64,000 nucleotides of DNA from Varroa destructor (GCF_002443255.2 NW_019211456.1:35527795-35591794), one strand, 5' to 3'; counted from the stretch's first letter, positions 13,410 through 26,584 are shown. The notes: generated from the letters alone by a model not told the origin. Numbers and translations: made by a program.

Positions 13410-15418
13410 GGCACCACAATAAGTTCTATGACAAACGTAAATTGTTTCACCTTCTCTTATCATCAAAATCAATCTTTACCGAGGAAATTGCTCAAAAAGA
13501 AAAAAGACTCCTTTAACTTTTAATCCCAAAAAATATCGTTTTCACGATACTGTTTTCCCATCAAAGCAAGCCTACATGTAAAACAATGAGAAAAATGGTT
13601 TTTAAAATGGTCAGGATGTACATGCAGTGCATGTATGTATAGATATATGAAAATACTTTCTATTCTTATTTATTTATTAGTGGTATATAACCTAAGTCAT
13701 CCTATTCATACCATTAACGTAGAATAAGTTTCCATTCGAAAACAAACTATGGCTAATTACTTGTTATATAATTCTTTATAAGCACTCAAGATCATCGTAT
13801 TGGTTTCTTAAATCTGTCCACTTTTTTTTAACGCTAAGGCAATTGAGTGATGTCCGGGTACTTCGTGTTATTTCTATTCTATACAATATTTATCTAACAA
13901 CATCGATACAGCCATGACAACCCAGCTAATATGCAGTAGCGTTTCTTGTATTTAATTCGGTCGTACATCTCCCCTTAACGAGTATAACGACAGAATGGGT
14001 TTTATCTGTTGTATAGCACCTCCATGTCTATTAATCTAGTTAAGCGAGTGTACTTACACTATGATTTTATATATATATGTTATGGTATTATATAGCCCCT
14101 ATAATTTTATAACTTGCCGAACCCATGCTCCTGATGTCTGCCACTGTCTACGTTGTGTAAAAACTTAAAAAGTGTTACCCATATAGAGTTCGTAACTGCA
14201 AGTTCGTTTTTGAGAACGTCCATTCAACACCAGAGTGCCGGACAGACTATTCCGTCTGAACGTCTCTCCAGCCGTCGCACAGGTTTGCACAGTGCAAGCA
14301 GGTAAAAATGAGGCACTGTCGAGGAGAAAGGGCCCGTACAAATCTCATTTCCAGAGAGATGGAGAATATGTGAACCTGGTCAGCGCCCGTCACACGGCCA
14401 TAACGGTATCTTCCGTTGGCATTTCGTACAGTCCTTTGCTATACCTTTGTCTCTGTCTACCCGTTTTGTCGGCATCTCCCGCTTTACCTTGAGAAACATC
14501 CGGGATATTTGCCCCAGCAGTTGGCCATAGGCGGGGTGTACCTACCCGTTCCTCGCTAGTCGATCGAAACAGTGTCGACACCTACAGGCGAGTTTGTCTG
14601 AGGCACTAATGCATGTTTAGCTGGCCACTATGCCGGCAGTTCGTTGTTTCAGAAACGAGGCCACAGATTGGCACAAGCACGATTTTTACCGTCACGAGAT
14701 ATCGACACCTTTAAGTGTTAGGGCAGGAACTAGAATGGCCGGGAAATCGCCTCCAGTAAAAGTTTGGCTAGTACTCGTTATTGATCCTTCTATCTTCGTG
14801 CTTCGCTTAGAGGGTAGCTTTGCAACTGCCCGAGTTCCCTGGTAGACAGGGAATGCCATCGCCTGTTGGCTGTTGAAAATTAGAATTAATACAGATACGA
14901 CTTTTCTAAATCGCGCTCCTGTACGATGAAGTACACACGGTATGCATCAGGCCGTTGTCAACCAAAAAGCGGTCCTTGAAACTTCTTGTTGTTTAATATA
15001 ATCGAAGTTACGTTAACCACATACCTTTGTGTTGACGGGCTTATTTTTTTGTTGTTTTCAAAGTGTCCGAGGGCACGCCCAATTGATAAATTGTTTCAAA
15101 CAGAAATTTGTATCAGTCAACAGTTTTGTTTCAAGCTGACAGAAATGAATAAACAGGTTTAATACTCAGTTCTGATTGCTTGTTTGGCTAACTTCATTTA
15201 CGTGTTATTAATTTACGCAAGCAGAAATTTAATTTCAAAGAAGTTAATTTTTTGCTTTTAATCAACGGTTCACTCTAGGGGAGAGATTTGTATGACATGG
15301 AGGTGCTGAAGGCTGCAATCTGATCTATGACTGTGTCAAGAAAAACCTTCGTTATAAACTGTGTCTAAATAATATCGCGTGCCATTTTGTTTCCTTTATA
15401 CTTCTTATACTAGCTATC

Positions 15419-15437
15419 GAATATATATATATATATA
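15419..15437. repeat. (TA)n microsatellite
   Basis: About eight AT units. Confidence 0.85.
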
Positions 15438-16694
15438 CATTTTTTGCCTGTTATTGTAAATATTATTGTTTTTTTTTTCATAGTTGGTTTTGTCTCTCCA
15501 CCTGCTGCCCCTGTGCGATTGGTATTCGCCGAAAACGCAAATTATAATATAATGAATTACAATACACAAAAAGGACAATATAAATTACCGTACTAGGCCA
15601 AGAGTACAAACAACGATATTTGGTGTGAGTTAAATTAATCTTAGTTATATATTTGAGGATGGATAGATAGTCGAGATAGCTTTATAATATTATATTGTCT
15701 TGTTGTATTTATCCTCTCAGGTAAATATGGAGAGATGGCGTAACCACTACCTCTACATATTTACGTGTAGAATAGTTTTTCAACAACCGCTACGCTGTCA
15801 AGTATACCTGATATAAGCTTTTGAGCCTTCAACAGCTGGGGACCTTTCTTTGCAACGCTTGGAATGGCATAAACTAGCACAAGGATACATTTGTCGCGAT
15901 TTAAAGCGACGTATACATAGTCTTGCATAGACTCACATTCCTAAAGTGGTTGCGACACAAACTCGGCTCTCGAGGTATTTAAAATGGCTTTCTACGATAG
16001 AAAAAATATGTCGCTGACAAAAGTTGAAAGCGGCATAGTTTGTGCCGTTAACAACTTATGTGTCTATATGCAAGGTTAAGAGAAGATAGCAAAATATCTG
16101 AAATACTATAGTTTTTCTTTTTTTAGATTTTAATCATTGCTTTGTTTTATCCGATCGATTAATATTTATTACCGTCTCTGTTAGGTTTCACTAAGGTTCT
16201 TTATGTCGAAGCTAGATATACGCACTAAAGACATTATTCTGGTCAAGCTATAACGAGTGTAACGTTGCTTTGTAAAAGCGCTTAGACATTCTTATGGGCC
16301 AACAAGGTTTCTGCGCCCTGCCATAGCTTGGCCTTCAAGTCAGACCTTTTTTTTTGTTGGTGAATCAGTGGGCTGAGGAAAACAAAGAACTTTGATGAAA
16401 CTATTGTGAAATCATTTTTTATTTACGGGGCACTATATCTTATTATCTGATACTGACACCCTTCAACGAGGGTTTGAGAAATGTAACGCCAATGGATTTC
16501 CTGTTTTTTTGTTTGTGTAGTAGCAACAAATATGGCGGCAGAAGCATTACCATTACGAGGTAATTGCGTTATTACATATGCATGTTAATATAACAAAAAA
16601 AAAAGAAGCATATTTCTAATATTATATTTAGCCTTTATATTATCTCGAGAGACTACCTTGTTGACATCGAACCATGTAAACTATAAAAACCATA

Positions 16695-16742
16695 AAAACT
16701 CTGTAATGAATAGATTGTAAAATCTATTCACTACAGAGTTTT
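16695..16742. repeat. 22-bp hairpin in thin intron
   Basis: AAAACTCTGTA-A-TGAATAGATT is followed after about 4 bases by its inverse complement, with one mismatch. In RNA of the minus strand, the sense of the thin gene, that mismatch becomes a G-U pair, so the stem is continuous. Confidence 0.85.
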
Positions 16743-17253
16743 ATCGAAATTATTTTATTTAATTTTTTTATAATTTTAGCAATTTGCAATATGTAATCCT
16801 TGTTTATTTTATGTAACTTTACGACTGTCTTATCGCATATTTTCAAGCTCTGTTATATTTTTAGCAAATAGCCGAAAAGTTTATCGAGATATGAGATAGT
16901 GAAAGCCTGTGTGTTTAAGCGCATAATATGAAATAGATTTTAAGGGAGATTTGTTTATGCTTTGAATCTGTGATACATTTTTTTCATCCACTTAGAAACT
17001 AATTACCACATATATTTACTAGAATATCCCTCAGTTAAGTTGCAATGAAGGAGGTGAAAGCTTTGATTCCGTCACAGACTTTGGTTATTCTAACGATGAC
17101 ACAGAACACTGAACCAAATTCGCTGTATCAGGTAATTAAATCTAAATATGTATATAAAAACCAACCTTCTAGGGACAGAATTACATGAAGACCTATCGTG
17201 CATATTTGTCTATTATAAATCAATATATTGAGTCTTTGCGCAATGCTACCTAC

Positions 17254-17512
17254 CTGTGATACTTCGGTGAAGTTCTAAGAAACGCATGAGGGTTACATTC
17301 GTTGGCAAGGTTTGTATGCCATTGTAGGGTATGCGATGTTCGGCACGACATTCGGGACACTTTATCTGTCGACGAGCGTAATCCACTAAACCTTCCATAC
17401 ACGGGTCGCCACAGTATGTGTGTTGACATGGTAAGAGCTTAGGGTTCTTGAATCTGTCCATACATATTGCACAGGTGAGCAGTTGCTCAAGCTGTTGCCA
17501 CGCGCTTGACAT
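17254..17512 (-). CDS. tn: thin/TRIM32-like E3 ubiquitin ligase, first coding exon (RING finger)
   Basis: This exon encodes the N-terminus of a RING-B-box protein; the family acts as E3 ubiquitin ligases, and Drosophila thin (abba) is needed for muscle sarcomere integrity. The 86 complete codons carry a C3HC4 RING at residues 14-55: C14, C17, C29, H31, C34, C38, C52, C55, followed by a family-typical stretch (CRAEHRIPYNG) and an LP.NVTL.RFLELH segment. The ATG at 17512-17510 is the first in-frame Met after a stop at 17623-17621 and has A at -3. Translation would stop at 17248-17246, but a strong donor (ACAG|GTAGGT) ends the exon at 17254 in phase 1. The C34-x3-C38 spacing is one residue longer than the usual C-x2-C. 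Identity as thin/nhl-1 class is from recognition of the sequence, not a search. Confidence 0.9.
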
Positions 17513-18454
17513 TGTGGGGCCAGATCTATACCTTTCTGAATCTGACGTCGACCAGGTAGAGATTGTATCAGAAGTTATTTCTACAGGGTCACTGAGGATC
17601 CCGTACCCGTTCCTACGCGATTAATGGAAACGTCACTAAAATTGATCAACGCCGAAGCACACATCGAATGCCCGTGCTTTAAATTTGTATCCTGGGCGTA
17701 ACGAATCAGATTTTGAATAACGATACAAGGTACGTTGGGGATCGCCGCCCAGAACCCGTTCAAGCGCCACTATGCGAGCTGCTACTCACAAGATCCCTAA
17801 ATATATACACACCGAGTTCAAAAATGAACAGACGATCAAGAGTTTAACAGAAAATGAACAGGTCTTTTATCACTGAATTATTCCACAGGAGAATTTGATT
17901 AATTTGGAGGCCACATCCAATCTCCCGTTGGGTTGGTCTCTAGACGCTAGCGGAGCACGTTCGTGTAGCATCAGCCGTACCTCCAGCAGGTTCAGCACTC
18001 AAGTAAGTCGCTGTCACTGCCATTAAATCCAGCACTCACTCTTTAGCCAAGTAGCGGATACAGCAGCAACAAGAAGCGAACTGTTCCCCACTGAGCACAC
18101 GGCACGGCAGAAATCAACCACGGCAAGCCAGCGAAGCTAGAAAGCAACTAGCGACAGCCAACCTAAAATAGAGCGAATAGGGGGCCGGTACCAGCACTAG
18201 TGATGGTGTTGGCAGTGCGTTTTGGTTGTCTATCGGTATGGTCTGAACCTCCCAGTGAGCCTGCCACAACTCGCGGTTAGATGGACTTAAGAGTCTGAAC
18301 CGGCTGTAGGATTACTGTTGACGATGCGCCACCGCAGCACACAACGACCACGGTCGGTCAATTTACTCAAGAGAGAACGAAACGCCACCAGAAGACGATC
18401 TATCTGCCAACAGACAGAACGAGCAACCACGGACGACCCGAGTGGGCCACAGCC

Positions 18455-18468
18455 CAAATAGAGGGCGC
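18455..18468 (+). promoter_or_regulatory. CTCF-like motif
   Basis: CAAATAGAGGGCGC; 12 of 14 positions fit the conserved CTCF core and the last nine (AGAGGGCGC) fit fully. Binding is not shown. Confidence 0.4.
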
Positions 18469-18652
18469 CCATGTAGCTTTTCCCACAAGAGGACGAAGGG
18501 CATTAAAAAATGTACCTCTACGCGAAATGCTGGTACCTCCGTTAGGTATATAGTAAAGGTGGTGCTCGATGCTACGCGACACAGACTGGCGGCGTCAGTG
18601 GTAATGACTTTCTTTTCCTCGTTGTCGTCCACGAACAGATCAACAACCGTGA

Positions 18653-18666
18653 CAACAAGAGGGCGC
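18653..18666 (+). promoter_or_regulatory. CTCF-like motif
   Basis: CAACAAGAGGGCGC; 12 of 14 positions fit. It lies 198 bases from the previous site, in the same orientation. Confidence 0.4.
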
Positions 18667-18961
18667 TGACGGTGTTGGCAGCACTACCGCATCAACATAA
18701 GCTCTCAGTAGTTTGTTCTAATGCTACCGGTAAATGCGACCAGCGCTAGCAGCTGGAAAGCATAGTGCCTACCTCTACTACTGTCGATTGCAAACCAATG
18801 CGATGGCCACTTACTCAGAGATAGAAAAAATCTGTAGCTGTAGTCCCACTGAAGAATCGTAGTGGGCTCACACTCTTAGAGTGCCCTTTGGCGGTTCTGA
18901 TGAGGGCAATGCTGCTTGCGTTGTTGCCACTGCCGCTATCGCCACGTATGGCTCTGGGTCT

Positions 18962-19057
18962 TGGTGAATCAGGCGGTAACGATTAGGAGAGGAGAATCGT
19001 GGTGGTTTATCAGTCAGCTAGCCGACGAGTCGGCTGATCGGTCATTCTGATTCACCA
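18962..19057. repeat. Nested inverted repeat in putative promoter island
   Basis: TGGTGAATCAG at 18962-18972 is perfectly repeated in inverse orientation at 19047-19057. Inside lies a 16-base perfect palindrome (AGCCGACGAGTCGGCT) at 19020-19035. Confidence 0.8.
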
Positions 19058-19150
19058 TTAGCGCGAAATTCGCATCGTACACGATAAAAGGCCACACCAG
19101 CAGCAGTTGCAACTGAGCGTACATAGTCAACAAAGGTAGATGCGAAGTAA

Positions 19151-19159
19151 AGGGGGCGC
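19151..19159 (+). promoter_or_regulatory. CTCF-like core
   Basis: AGGGGGCGC fits the nine-base core, but the upstream half does not. Confidence 0.25.
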
Positions 19160-19226
19160 TATTGTTTGCCTACGCTGTTCAAGATCAAGACAGACGATTT
19201 TTTCAAAGAGATAATTAATGACTTAC

Positions 19227-19270
19227 CTGTAATGACGACTTAGTCAAGCTGATCTATAACACGTGGCATA
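19227..19270 (-). other. Candidate 3' end of a thin 5' UTR exon (donor at 19226)
   Basis: On the minus strand the sequence GTCGTCATTACAG|GTAAGTCA is a full match to the metazoan donor consensus. It sits 1.7 kb upstream of the thin start codon on the same strand, inside the GC-richer island. The exon's 5' end cannot be placed; the right boundary given is nominal. Confidence 0.4.
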
Positions 19271-20518
19271 CGCACGCGCACGGCATAGCCGTGTGCATTA
19301 TACGAAAGTATTTGCCGGCTTAATAAATTACAGTGCTGGGGTCTAATGTTGTACGCCGGCACGTACGGACAGCCGATAACATCGCTACGGTGACATACCT
19401 AGAGAAAATGACTGAACAACTAATCGGCCCACAAATATACGTACACAGGCATCAGAATTATGGCCTATACTAGACAGCACGTGGTGGTATAAATGGTCAG
19501 TGAGTAAGAGGCAAGGTTGCATTCAGCATTTAGGCGATGCTGAGACGCGATAGTTCTAGACCATCACCACCGTAAGCGGAAAAAGGGGGCGGGAAGAGGG
19601 ACGATGAATCAAATTGATGTCTGTATTGCATTTGGCTAGAAAGTAAGACTTAATTAATTGGAAACAAGTAACCGACTGTAAATTTATGTCCTGTATAAGC
19701 AGTAGTGTGCAGAAAAATAAACTTTATGATGTTTTTTCGTTCTGACATCACCTAACTCGTTGCTACAACGGATTTAGTCGGCGTCGCAATTTTGCAGATT
19801 CTAGCACAACTTTTTTTTTATCAAAGCATGACATTTGCTGCCATGTTCCTAGAAACCTCCTAGAAGCTTAGTTTCATCATTCCTCCTCTATGAATCGAAC
19901 ATACTCTAACTTTTTTTTTTTAATGTATACCCTAATATCCGCCTTTTCTGCGATAAGTTTTAACGAAATTTAACTATCGGAACTACTAACTGTCAGAGTT
20001 GTCAAAAATATTAGGAGTTAGGTCAAGCCAGATTTGGTCTAGTAGGTACGCATTGAAGCGAGCCAAAAATGCACAAAAAAGCAGTAACAAAGTAAAAAGT
20101 ATGGTGAATGCTGTGAAAATTAAACGTTACAAGAACTTAATTTGTTTATGGTAACATTAGAAACAAACAATGAAATTCATTAATGGTATAAATTTTATGA
20201 GACAGTTTCACGACACATTATTTACCGCTATACTTCTTTTAGATACCCCCCACGTTCCGCTGGATTAAGACAACATACACCAACAATGTATGCGCATCTA
20301 AAAACGCAGTTATAAATTCAATAGTTCTTAACATAAGATATCGACAATACGTGGCTTAGTGCCGTTTACGCTGCTTAGATACGTATCGAATTATACGCAT
20401 GTTGCCTCTTCTACACCAGACCAAGAGATATAATTTCATTCTGTGTTTACAAAGATATATTGCACTTCGTAGTTCAGGTAACTCTTTGCGAGGTTTTAGC
20501 GAAGCCCTTTGATGTGCT

Positions 20519-20537
20519 CGATATATATATATATATA
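20519..20537. repeat. (TA)n microsatellite
   Basis: About eight AT units. Confidence 0.85.
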
Positions 20538-23265
20538 CATGAAAGCATTTTGCCACTGGTGCTTCAGAAATGTCAGACGTAGCCACTAGAAGTAATACTG
20601 TATCCTCCGAAGAAGTGATTATAACAAGCAATGGATACTTTGCTTTTCTGTCCCTTTGCCATTAGCTTTTCTCTCGTGGCTGCCCGTGTTGCATTTACTA
20701 CAATGGAGTTACCAGGAGCAACAAAAAACATCATTAGTAGGCCGACGGAATCAATTTCATTAAGAACGTTTCGTTTGCTTGCTGATCATGTATTGCGTCG
20801 ACTTAGGTCGATCACTTCGTTAACATCTATTCACTTTCTTTGAAGATGCAGACGAATGTTTTTCCCAAGGCTCCCTCTACTTTTGTTCTCTTCGAAGTAC
20901 CGCTATTTGCCATGCCGTTGTCATTACACAAATGAACTACGAAAGCGAAACTACTTCACCAAGACATACACGTATATGCGCGCTAGTATACGCGGAGAAA
21001 TACATCTGTGCATCTGTATATATGTGTGTTATTGCTGAACTATGATCTTTGACGATTGCGCAGCCGGCGCAGTTCGACGAAGCGTCTCCGGCAGCCGGTT
21101 TCCGGCGTGATGGAGCCCGGCCTACCACACTGCTAGTTCTGTAAGAATTCAACTGCCTGGTGACAAAACTACTGCCACTATTGCGGGTATCTATGTCCTA
21201 TTAACCTTGAACTTGCCCGCAGTTTCCACTTTACCCTGCTTCCGCATTTCCCTTCTCTTTCGCCGGTTCCCCTCTTGTGTGTGCTTCGTTTTAGTCCCTA
21301 GCGCTACTGCGCTGCGCATAAGAGTCCTCTTGACGTGAACACGAACGTAAGCGAAAAGAAAAACGAACGAAAGTTGGTGCAAGTCGTTGAAGCGGAATAC
21401 TACGACTGCGGCCGCCGCCGCCATCACTGAATAACTGAATAGGCTTCTTCTTTTCTTTACTGCATTGAGTGGAGGAATATAATAGTTGGATAGAGCGACA
21501 TGGGAAGGGGTCCTGAGGAAGCTAAGACGGAAAGCCACCAAAAGCAGGACGGTTGGACGACTCCGTTGGCTCTTGGCGACCGGTTACCTTCTTAAGGGGG
21601 GTGGTAGTAATGGAGGCAGCGACTGCAGGAGATCATTCAGGCAGGACAGCTATTGCAGGAAAGACGGACTTCTTGAACCTTGTCTTGGAGGCTTCTGGAA
21701 GTCGGCAGATTGATGCTGAATAGTGTGTGCGTGTCTGCGTCAAGGGAGCACGATCGTTGCCTTGAACGAAGACACCTGGGAAGTGACGTTGGACAACCTT
21801 AAAGAAGTTCCAAAGGCCAGACCGTGAATGAAGCATGGCGGAAAAACTGTTTGCTACACATGAACATAAGAGAATGGAAAATTCAGGAAATGAAGGAATA
21901 GTCCCAAATTAGACGACATAGAAGAATGAGTAGTAGAAGTGAAAATTATGCTGCAAAGACTTTTGTAACAGCTGGTCGGACGAGAGCGCTGCCCGTTTGT
22001 AATGTAGCTAGCGTAGAAGGCCGACGGCCTGCTAAAGTTCGGTTTTAATCCTAATCGTACGAACCCGTTTTAAAAAGGCTAATAGCAAAATGAACAGTGA
22101 AAGGTATAAGGAATTGAAAAGGACAAAAATAGAAGAATAAAAGAAGGGCTGGAAAGGGGAAGCAGAAAGCGCTATATTCAAATGTCCTCTGAACTTTCCG
22201 CTTTATGGGTACTTCTGTCCGGTGTACTTATGACTTCGAAAGAGTAAAATACGGTGGATGATTTTAGAGGGTAACGGAGATCTCGACACAGCGTCCCTTT
22301 TGCACTACTGCTTATCTGCACGTATGTTTGTAAATGCAATGATGCGAAAAGGTCGAACCCTTTTTGCATGACTATGCCAATAGTGTCACTTGCAGTGTGG
22401 GAAATTATGATGTCATTGTTATTGATATCTTAAATTTTACTCTTAGGTTATTTAATCTTTCACAGACCAATGAGGAAATGCGTATGTTTCTATCCTCCGA
22501 TAGCCTGTATGTTTCGAGTGTTACGACCGGTATCGCCGTTAAGCATCCTAATACAAAACTAAGTATGTGTACGCCCAAGTTCGAACCCAGACCACAATGT
22601 GTTCGTGAGATGCCCAGACAAATACGCTACACGTTAAGCTTCCTATGTTGCTTTTGCTGTAAAATTCTGTAGATAACCTTAGGGCGAAACGCGCTACACT
22701 AAATCTTTACTAGTTCAATCATGTTTGTGCAACATATGGTTAATGAAATTACTGATTTTTATAGTTTTGGGATTGAAACAACAAACATTACCGTAAACAA
22801 TTCATAACATATGTATATACGAGGCAAAGCGAGACGGCTAACATCTTGTAACAACTGTTCACGTATGTGTCTACCGTGATACGTTTAAAGTTAAAAAATG
22901 ACGATTCCCTTGTATCTTATAGTTAATCTTTTGTACTCGTGGTTCTAGACACCGATCCTTAAATTAGGCCTGATAGCTACGTCATCCGTGTTTTTAGGTA
23001 CTTAACGAACTAGAACTACTCCAAAAGCTTCTATTACATAATAATGATCACAAAAGCACTAACTGAAAGAGTTTTCTATAGATTAGTAACTCCGACTGAA
23101 AGATCTGTGATTTTTGTTTTGTGGTGCAGTTTTTCTCTGACCCTGATGTTACAGTTTCGTAAATTATATTTTAATTTAAATCTGTTTCCTCTGTCTGTAC
23201 CCTCTGGACTTTGAGTACATCCCTACCAGCTGTAAGCATATTTCGGCCGTCTTCATATCGTTGGA

Positions 23266-23305
23266 TGTGTGTGTGTGGGTGTGCATATATATACACATAT
23301 ACACT
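23266..23305. repeat. (GT)/(TA)/(AC) compound microsatellite
   Basis: GT units pass into CATATATATACACATATACAC. Confidence 0.85.
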
Positions 23306-23469
23306 TGTATTTATGTATACGTACCCTGTATGCTACACTTATTAACTCATCGTCAGGGTATTTATACATAGCGCCTGTATCACACATGCATATATTGTAG
23401 CTAGTACCATGTAAGTGACAGAGGTCTGAGTCATTGGTGTCAGCTTCTACGGCGAATAGCATAATGCAG

Positions 23470-23483
23470 TAACTAGAGGGCGC
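23470..23483 (+). promoter_or_regulatory. CTCF-like motif
   Basis: TAACTAGAGGGCGC; the eleven right-hand bases fit the CTCF core. Confidence 0.4.
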
Positions 23484-26400
23484 AAATACATTGCTCTTTA
23501 CTGTTTGGTCTCGAGCGAAGCTCTAACCTTCTACACCGGCATTAGTTAATGAAAGATTGAATGCTTCACCTAACGTCTTCTATCCTCAAGATGAAGTATT
23601 TTCTTCAAGAGCTTTACACACACCGCGCATACGAATGTCGTCCTTTTTTAACGGTCGCCGCATATTGACACCTCATCGGAATTTCCCCATTCCTACAACG
23701 CATCTATAAGCTCACGGGCTCATGAGCACGCGACAGGTTGCGCTGGCGCTAAATTTCAAATACAAGTTTGTACACCCTGACTCCTAATTCTCTTCTTCCA
23801 CCTTTGAGTCAAGCTAGCGCATGCGACGTCCATTCTTGTAAGATACATATTGCACTCTGTCTTGGACGAATTGTAGAACAATACTCAACAGAAAAAATGG
23901 GCAAAGTGCTGCACCATGTAGGAGTATCATTTACTTTAATGCATTGATTGTGTTCCAACCGTTGCGTAAATTGTTTTGTTTCAATAACACAGATAAATAA
24001 TTCTACTTATGACTTTACACAGACTATGCAGAGATTCGATTGTTTTACAATTCATCGAAGAATTTGCAGGTCGACACATTGCCGATATTCTTGCAAGTAT
24101 ATAAGTTCGTTTGAGTTATATGTTTCATTATGATTCTAGACGACACATTTCAGGAAGCCGTCTTGCCCCTCTTGCAGCACATCGACAACCATTTTATAAT
24201 ACTTATATAATAATATTAGCGCAATACCTCCATTTAAGTTCGACAATGGAGTCATACAGCCGAATATACATCGTCACATTTAGGCCCATGTCTCACGATA
24301 GTTTCATTAAGTCCACAGTAGGCTTATCGAATCTCATGAGACATTTGTCCTAGTCGTTGCTGTATGTTTCCACTTCGGTGATTTTCTATTTGATGTAGTT
24401 GTTATATATCACACGCGGAATTTTGTCTTTTGCGTCAAGGAACTGATTAGTCCATTTGGTTCAGGTCAGCCGATGGCTTTTCTTACAACAATTTGGGTGG
24501 TTATTTTCACGCACATCTCCTAGCGTGCATTTCAGCTCAAGAGAGATTAAACGAAAGCATTAAGCACATAGAGGGCGTTGAACGCAATTGGGGGAACTCC
24601 AGGGCCCTAATTTGGAAAAAGATGCTTACCACTTTACAACAGTCGTGTGCAAGAAACACGTGTTGCTTCAAAATACAATTTTAAGCCTAATACTTAACAA
24701 CTACAGCTTGTACAGATCAGCCGGTGATCCGATCTGTTAAAGAACTTATAAACACCAAATAGGATATAGGATGGAAAAAAAGAGCTTGCAATTGGCCAAC
24801 GTTGACTAACTTTGAACGGCTGGGCTAATATTTCTAAGGATAAAAAAGGTCGTTCCCTAAAAGAACAGTTTTGTTGAAAACAAATGTATCGTAGCAAGCG
24901 ACCGGAATCTTATTCCAAACAATGGATGAAACATTCGAAAGAAAATTGCGAAAAAAACAGGCCCGTAGTTTTCAGACAAAAACTCCGTTGCTTTCTAACG
25001 GATGAAAGATGTACAAGACCAATTTTCGAAAACAGTCTACTACTTTTACATCTTCAAACAGGCGAGTGAGCGTCATTATAAGTGGAAACAATTATTTTAT
25101 TTTGATTAAGAAGAAGAAGACATTTGCTAGCATTCTGTGATCGTTCAAACAGATGTTTGTAGTTGTACTATACCACCCATGTATGAAGGTATGTTTAAAC
25201 CGAGATAAAACACGATAGCAACCAGCGCGTGACGACAGGCTCTGCGTTTCAGCGAGCTGCCTTCGCAGTGCTGGCAGTACAGCCCGTTTGAGAGCGACAG
25301 CCTCCATTATGATGGATATGACGGTCACGACAAAAACTTACGAACGCACAAAGGTCTAAGGTTGTTGTCGCTGCTGCCACTGCTGGGCAAACGCTGCATG
25401 TGCCGCGTTCAAGCCTTTATTATTATTATGTATCAATTGAATTTAGGCAATTAAACCTTATAAGTGCTCACTAAGAACTTAGCATAGCATCGAATAGTGT
25501 CTTTACATTACAGTCGCGTGAACTTTAAACGAGAAGGGAATATTCGCAAGCTATTGATGTTAATTTATTAAAGTACTGTAGTTTTCTACATTGTGACTAG
25601 GCTACTCAGACGACGATACGTTTTTTAGGGAACCACTGCTCAACTTCGTTGAATTCGAATTACTGGGCGCCCGCGGCACTACTTAGAAAAGCCAAAATCG
25701 CTAACTGTAGAAGTTACAAGTAGACCTATGGTTAACTTAGTCAAACGAGTTATGTCAGGTTCTAGTGGAATAACTTGCAAGGGAAGCGAACCCAATATTA
25801 GCAGATAAGCTACTTGCTTCGGCACACTCGATTAATTGTTGCTTGCAGCTTTTCGCCATGTATATTCTCGAAGTTTAACTCTTAGCGTGCACATTTAACA
25901 TACCTTTAAAAGCATTTGTAAGGTACTTGCTGCATGCTAGATATGATCACTGTTAAACTTACTGCTATCGTAGGCGCAAATAATTCTTTTAGCTCACGCA
26001 GGATTCCTAAATATTATTCCATTTTTACACTTACTCCGGCCTATGCTAGCTGGCCTATTAGAAAATTTCCTTATCTTTTGTCCCCGTTCTCAACTTCGGG
26101 CAGTTTTGCAAAACCGCTGACCATCTCTCACTTGAAATATAGAATGGTTCCCGTGGCCCCAGTCGGAAATTTACTGGGAACACTTTGTGCATTCAATCAT
26201 CAATGTCTTCAAGTACTCATTTTTTATGAGAAATATACTAGATTGAACTTAATTAGGTTTCTAGCTTGTTTTCAAGCTCAGTATAGCGCACGCTCAGCTA
26301 TATTCAGTGGTGGTTGTTAATTGAAAATTGTGCGGTGTCTATCATTTCTGCAGGCTGCGTCGGGACACAGTGCCTAAAAGGAACGGGCGACTAAAGAGTG

Positions 26401-26570
26401 GTAACTAAGGGCGTGGTGAATGCAACATGTTGCCATCTTTTAGCTTCCACCGAACATTGGCTGAATGATCTCAAATAGAAAATCGTTTTATATATTGCTG
26501 GATCCAACAAACATGAGCTACGTCTCGTCGGTGTGTTTACTACCGTTGATGTTAAATAGCCAACCGAAAT

Positions 26571-26584
26571 GCGCCCTCTGCAAG
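26571..26584 (-). promoter_or_regulatory. CTCF-like motif, reverse orientation
   Basis: On the minus strand CTTGCAGAGGGCGC; 12 of 14 positions fit. Confidence 0.4.

Larger units (their letters stand above)
4911..17253 (-). other. tn: Intron of thin-like gene (12.3 kb)
   Basis: Phase-1 GT-AG intron between the RING and B-box exons. I see no further coding exon in it. It holds two SINE-like copies (9.7 and 11.2 kb), AC/AT and GT microsatellites, an A21 tract, twin palindromes at 10.4 kb, and a 22-bp hairpin at 16.7 kb. The rest is AT-rich sequence with short chance reading frames. Confidence 0.8.
17513..19660 (-). promoter_or_regulatory. GC-richer island upstream of thin: likely 5' UTR and promoter region
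   Basis: This stretch is visibly richer in G+C than the surrounding DNA and has CAG/CAA-rich patches (about 18,060-18,130). It lies directly 5' of the start codon on the minus strand. It contains a perfect minus-strand donor (CAG|GTAAGT, exon end 19227), candidate acceptors just upstream of the ATG (exon start about 17541 or 17535), three CTCF-like cores and a nested inverted repeat. No transcription start or TATA box could be fixed. The promoter role is inferred from position and composition. Confidence 0.5.

Noticed and set aside
25934..26320. 128-codon plus-strand open frame
   Set aside because: No homology recognised, unremarkable codon use, no splice signals.
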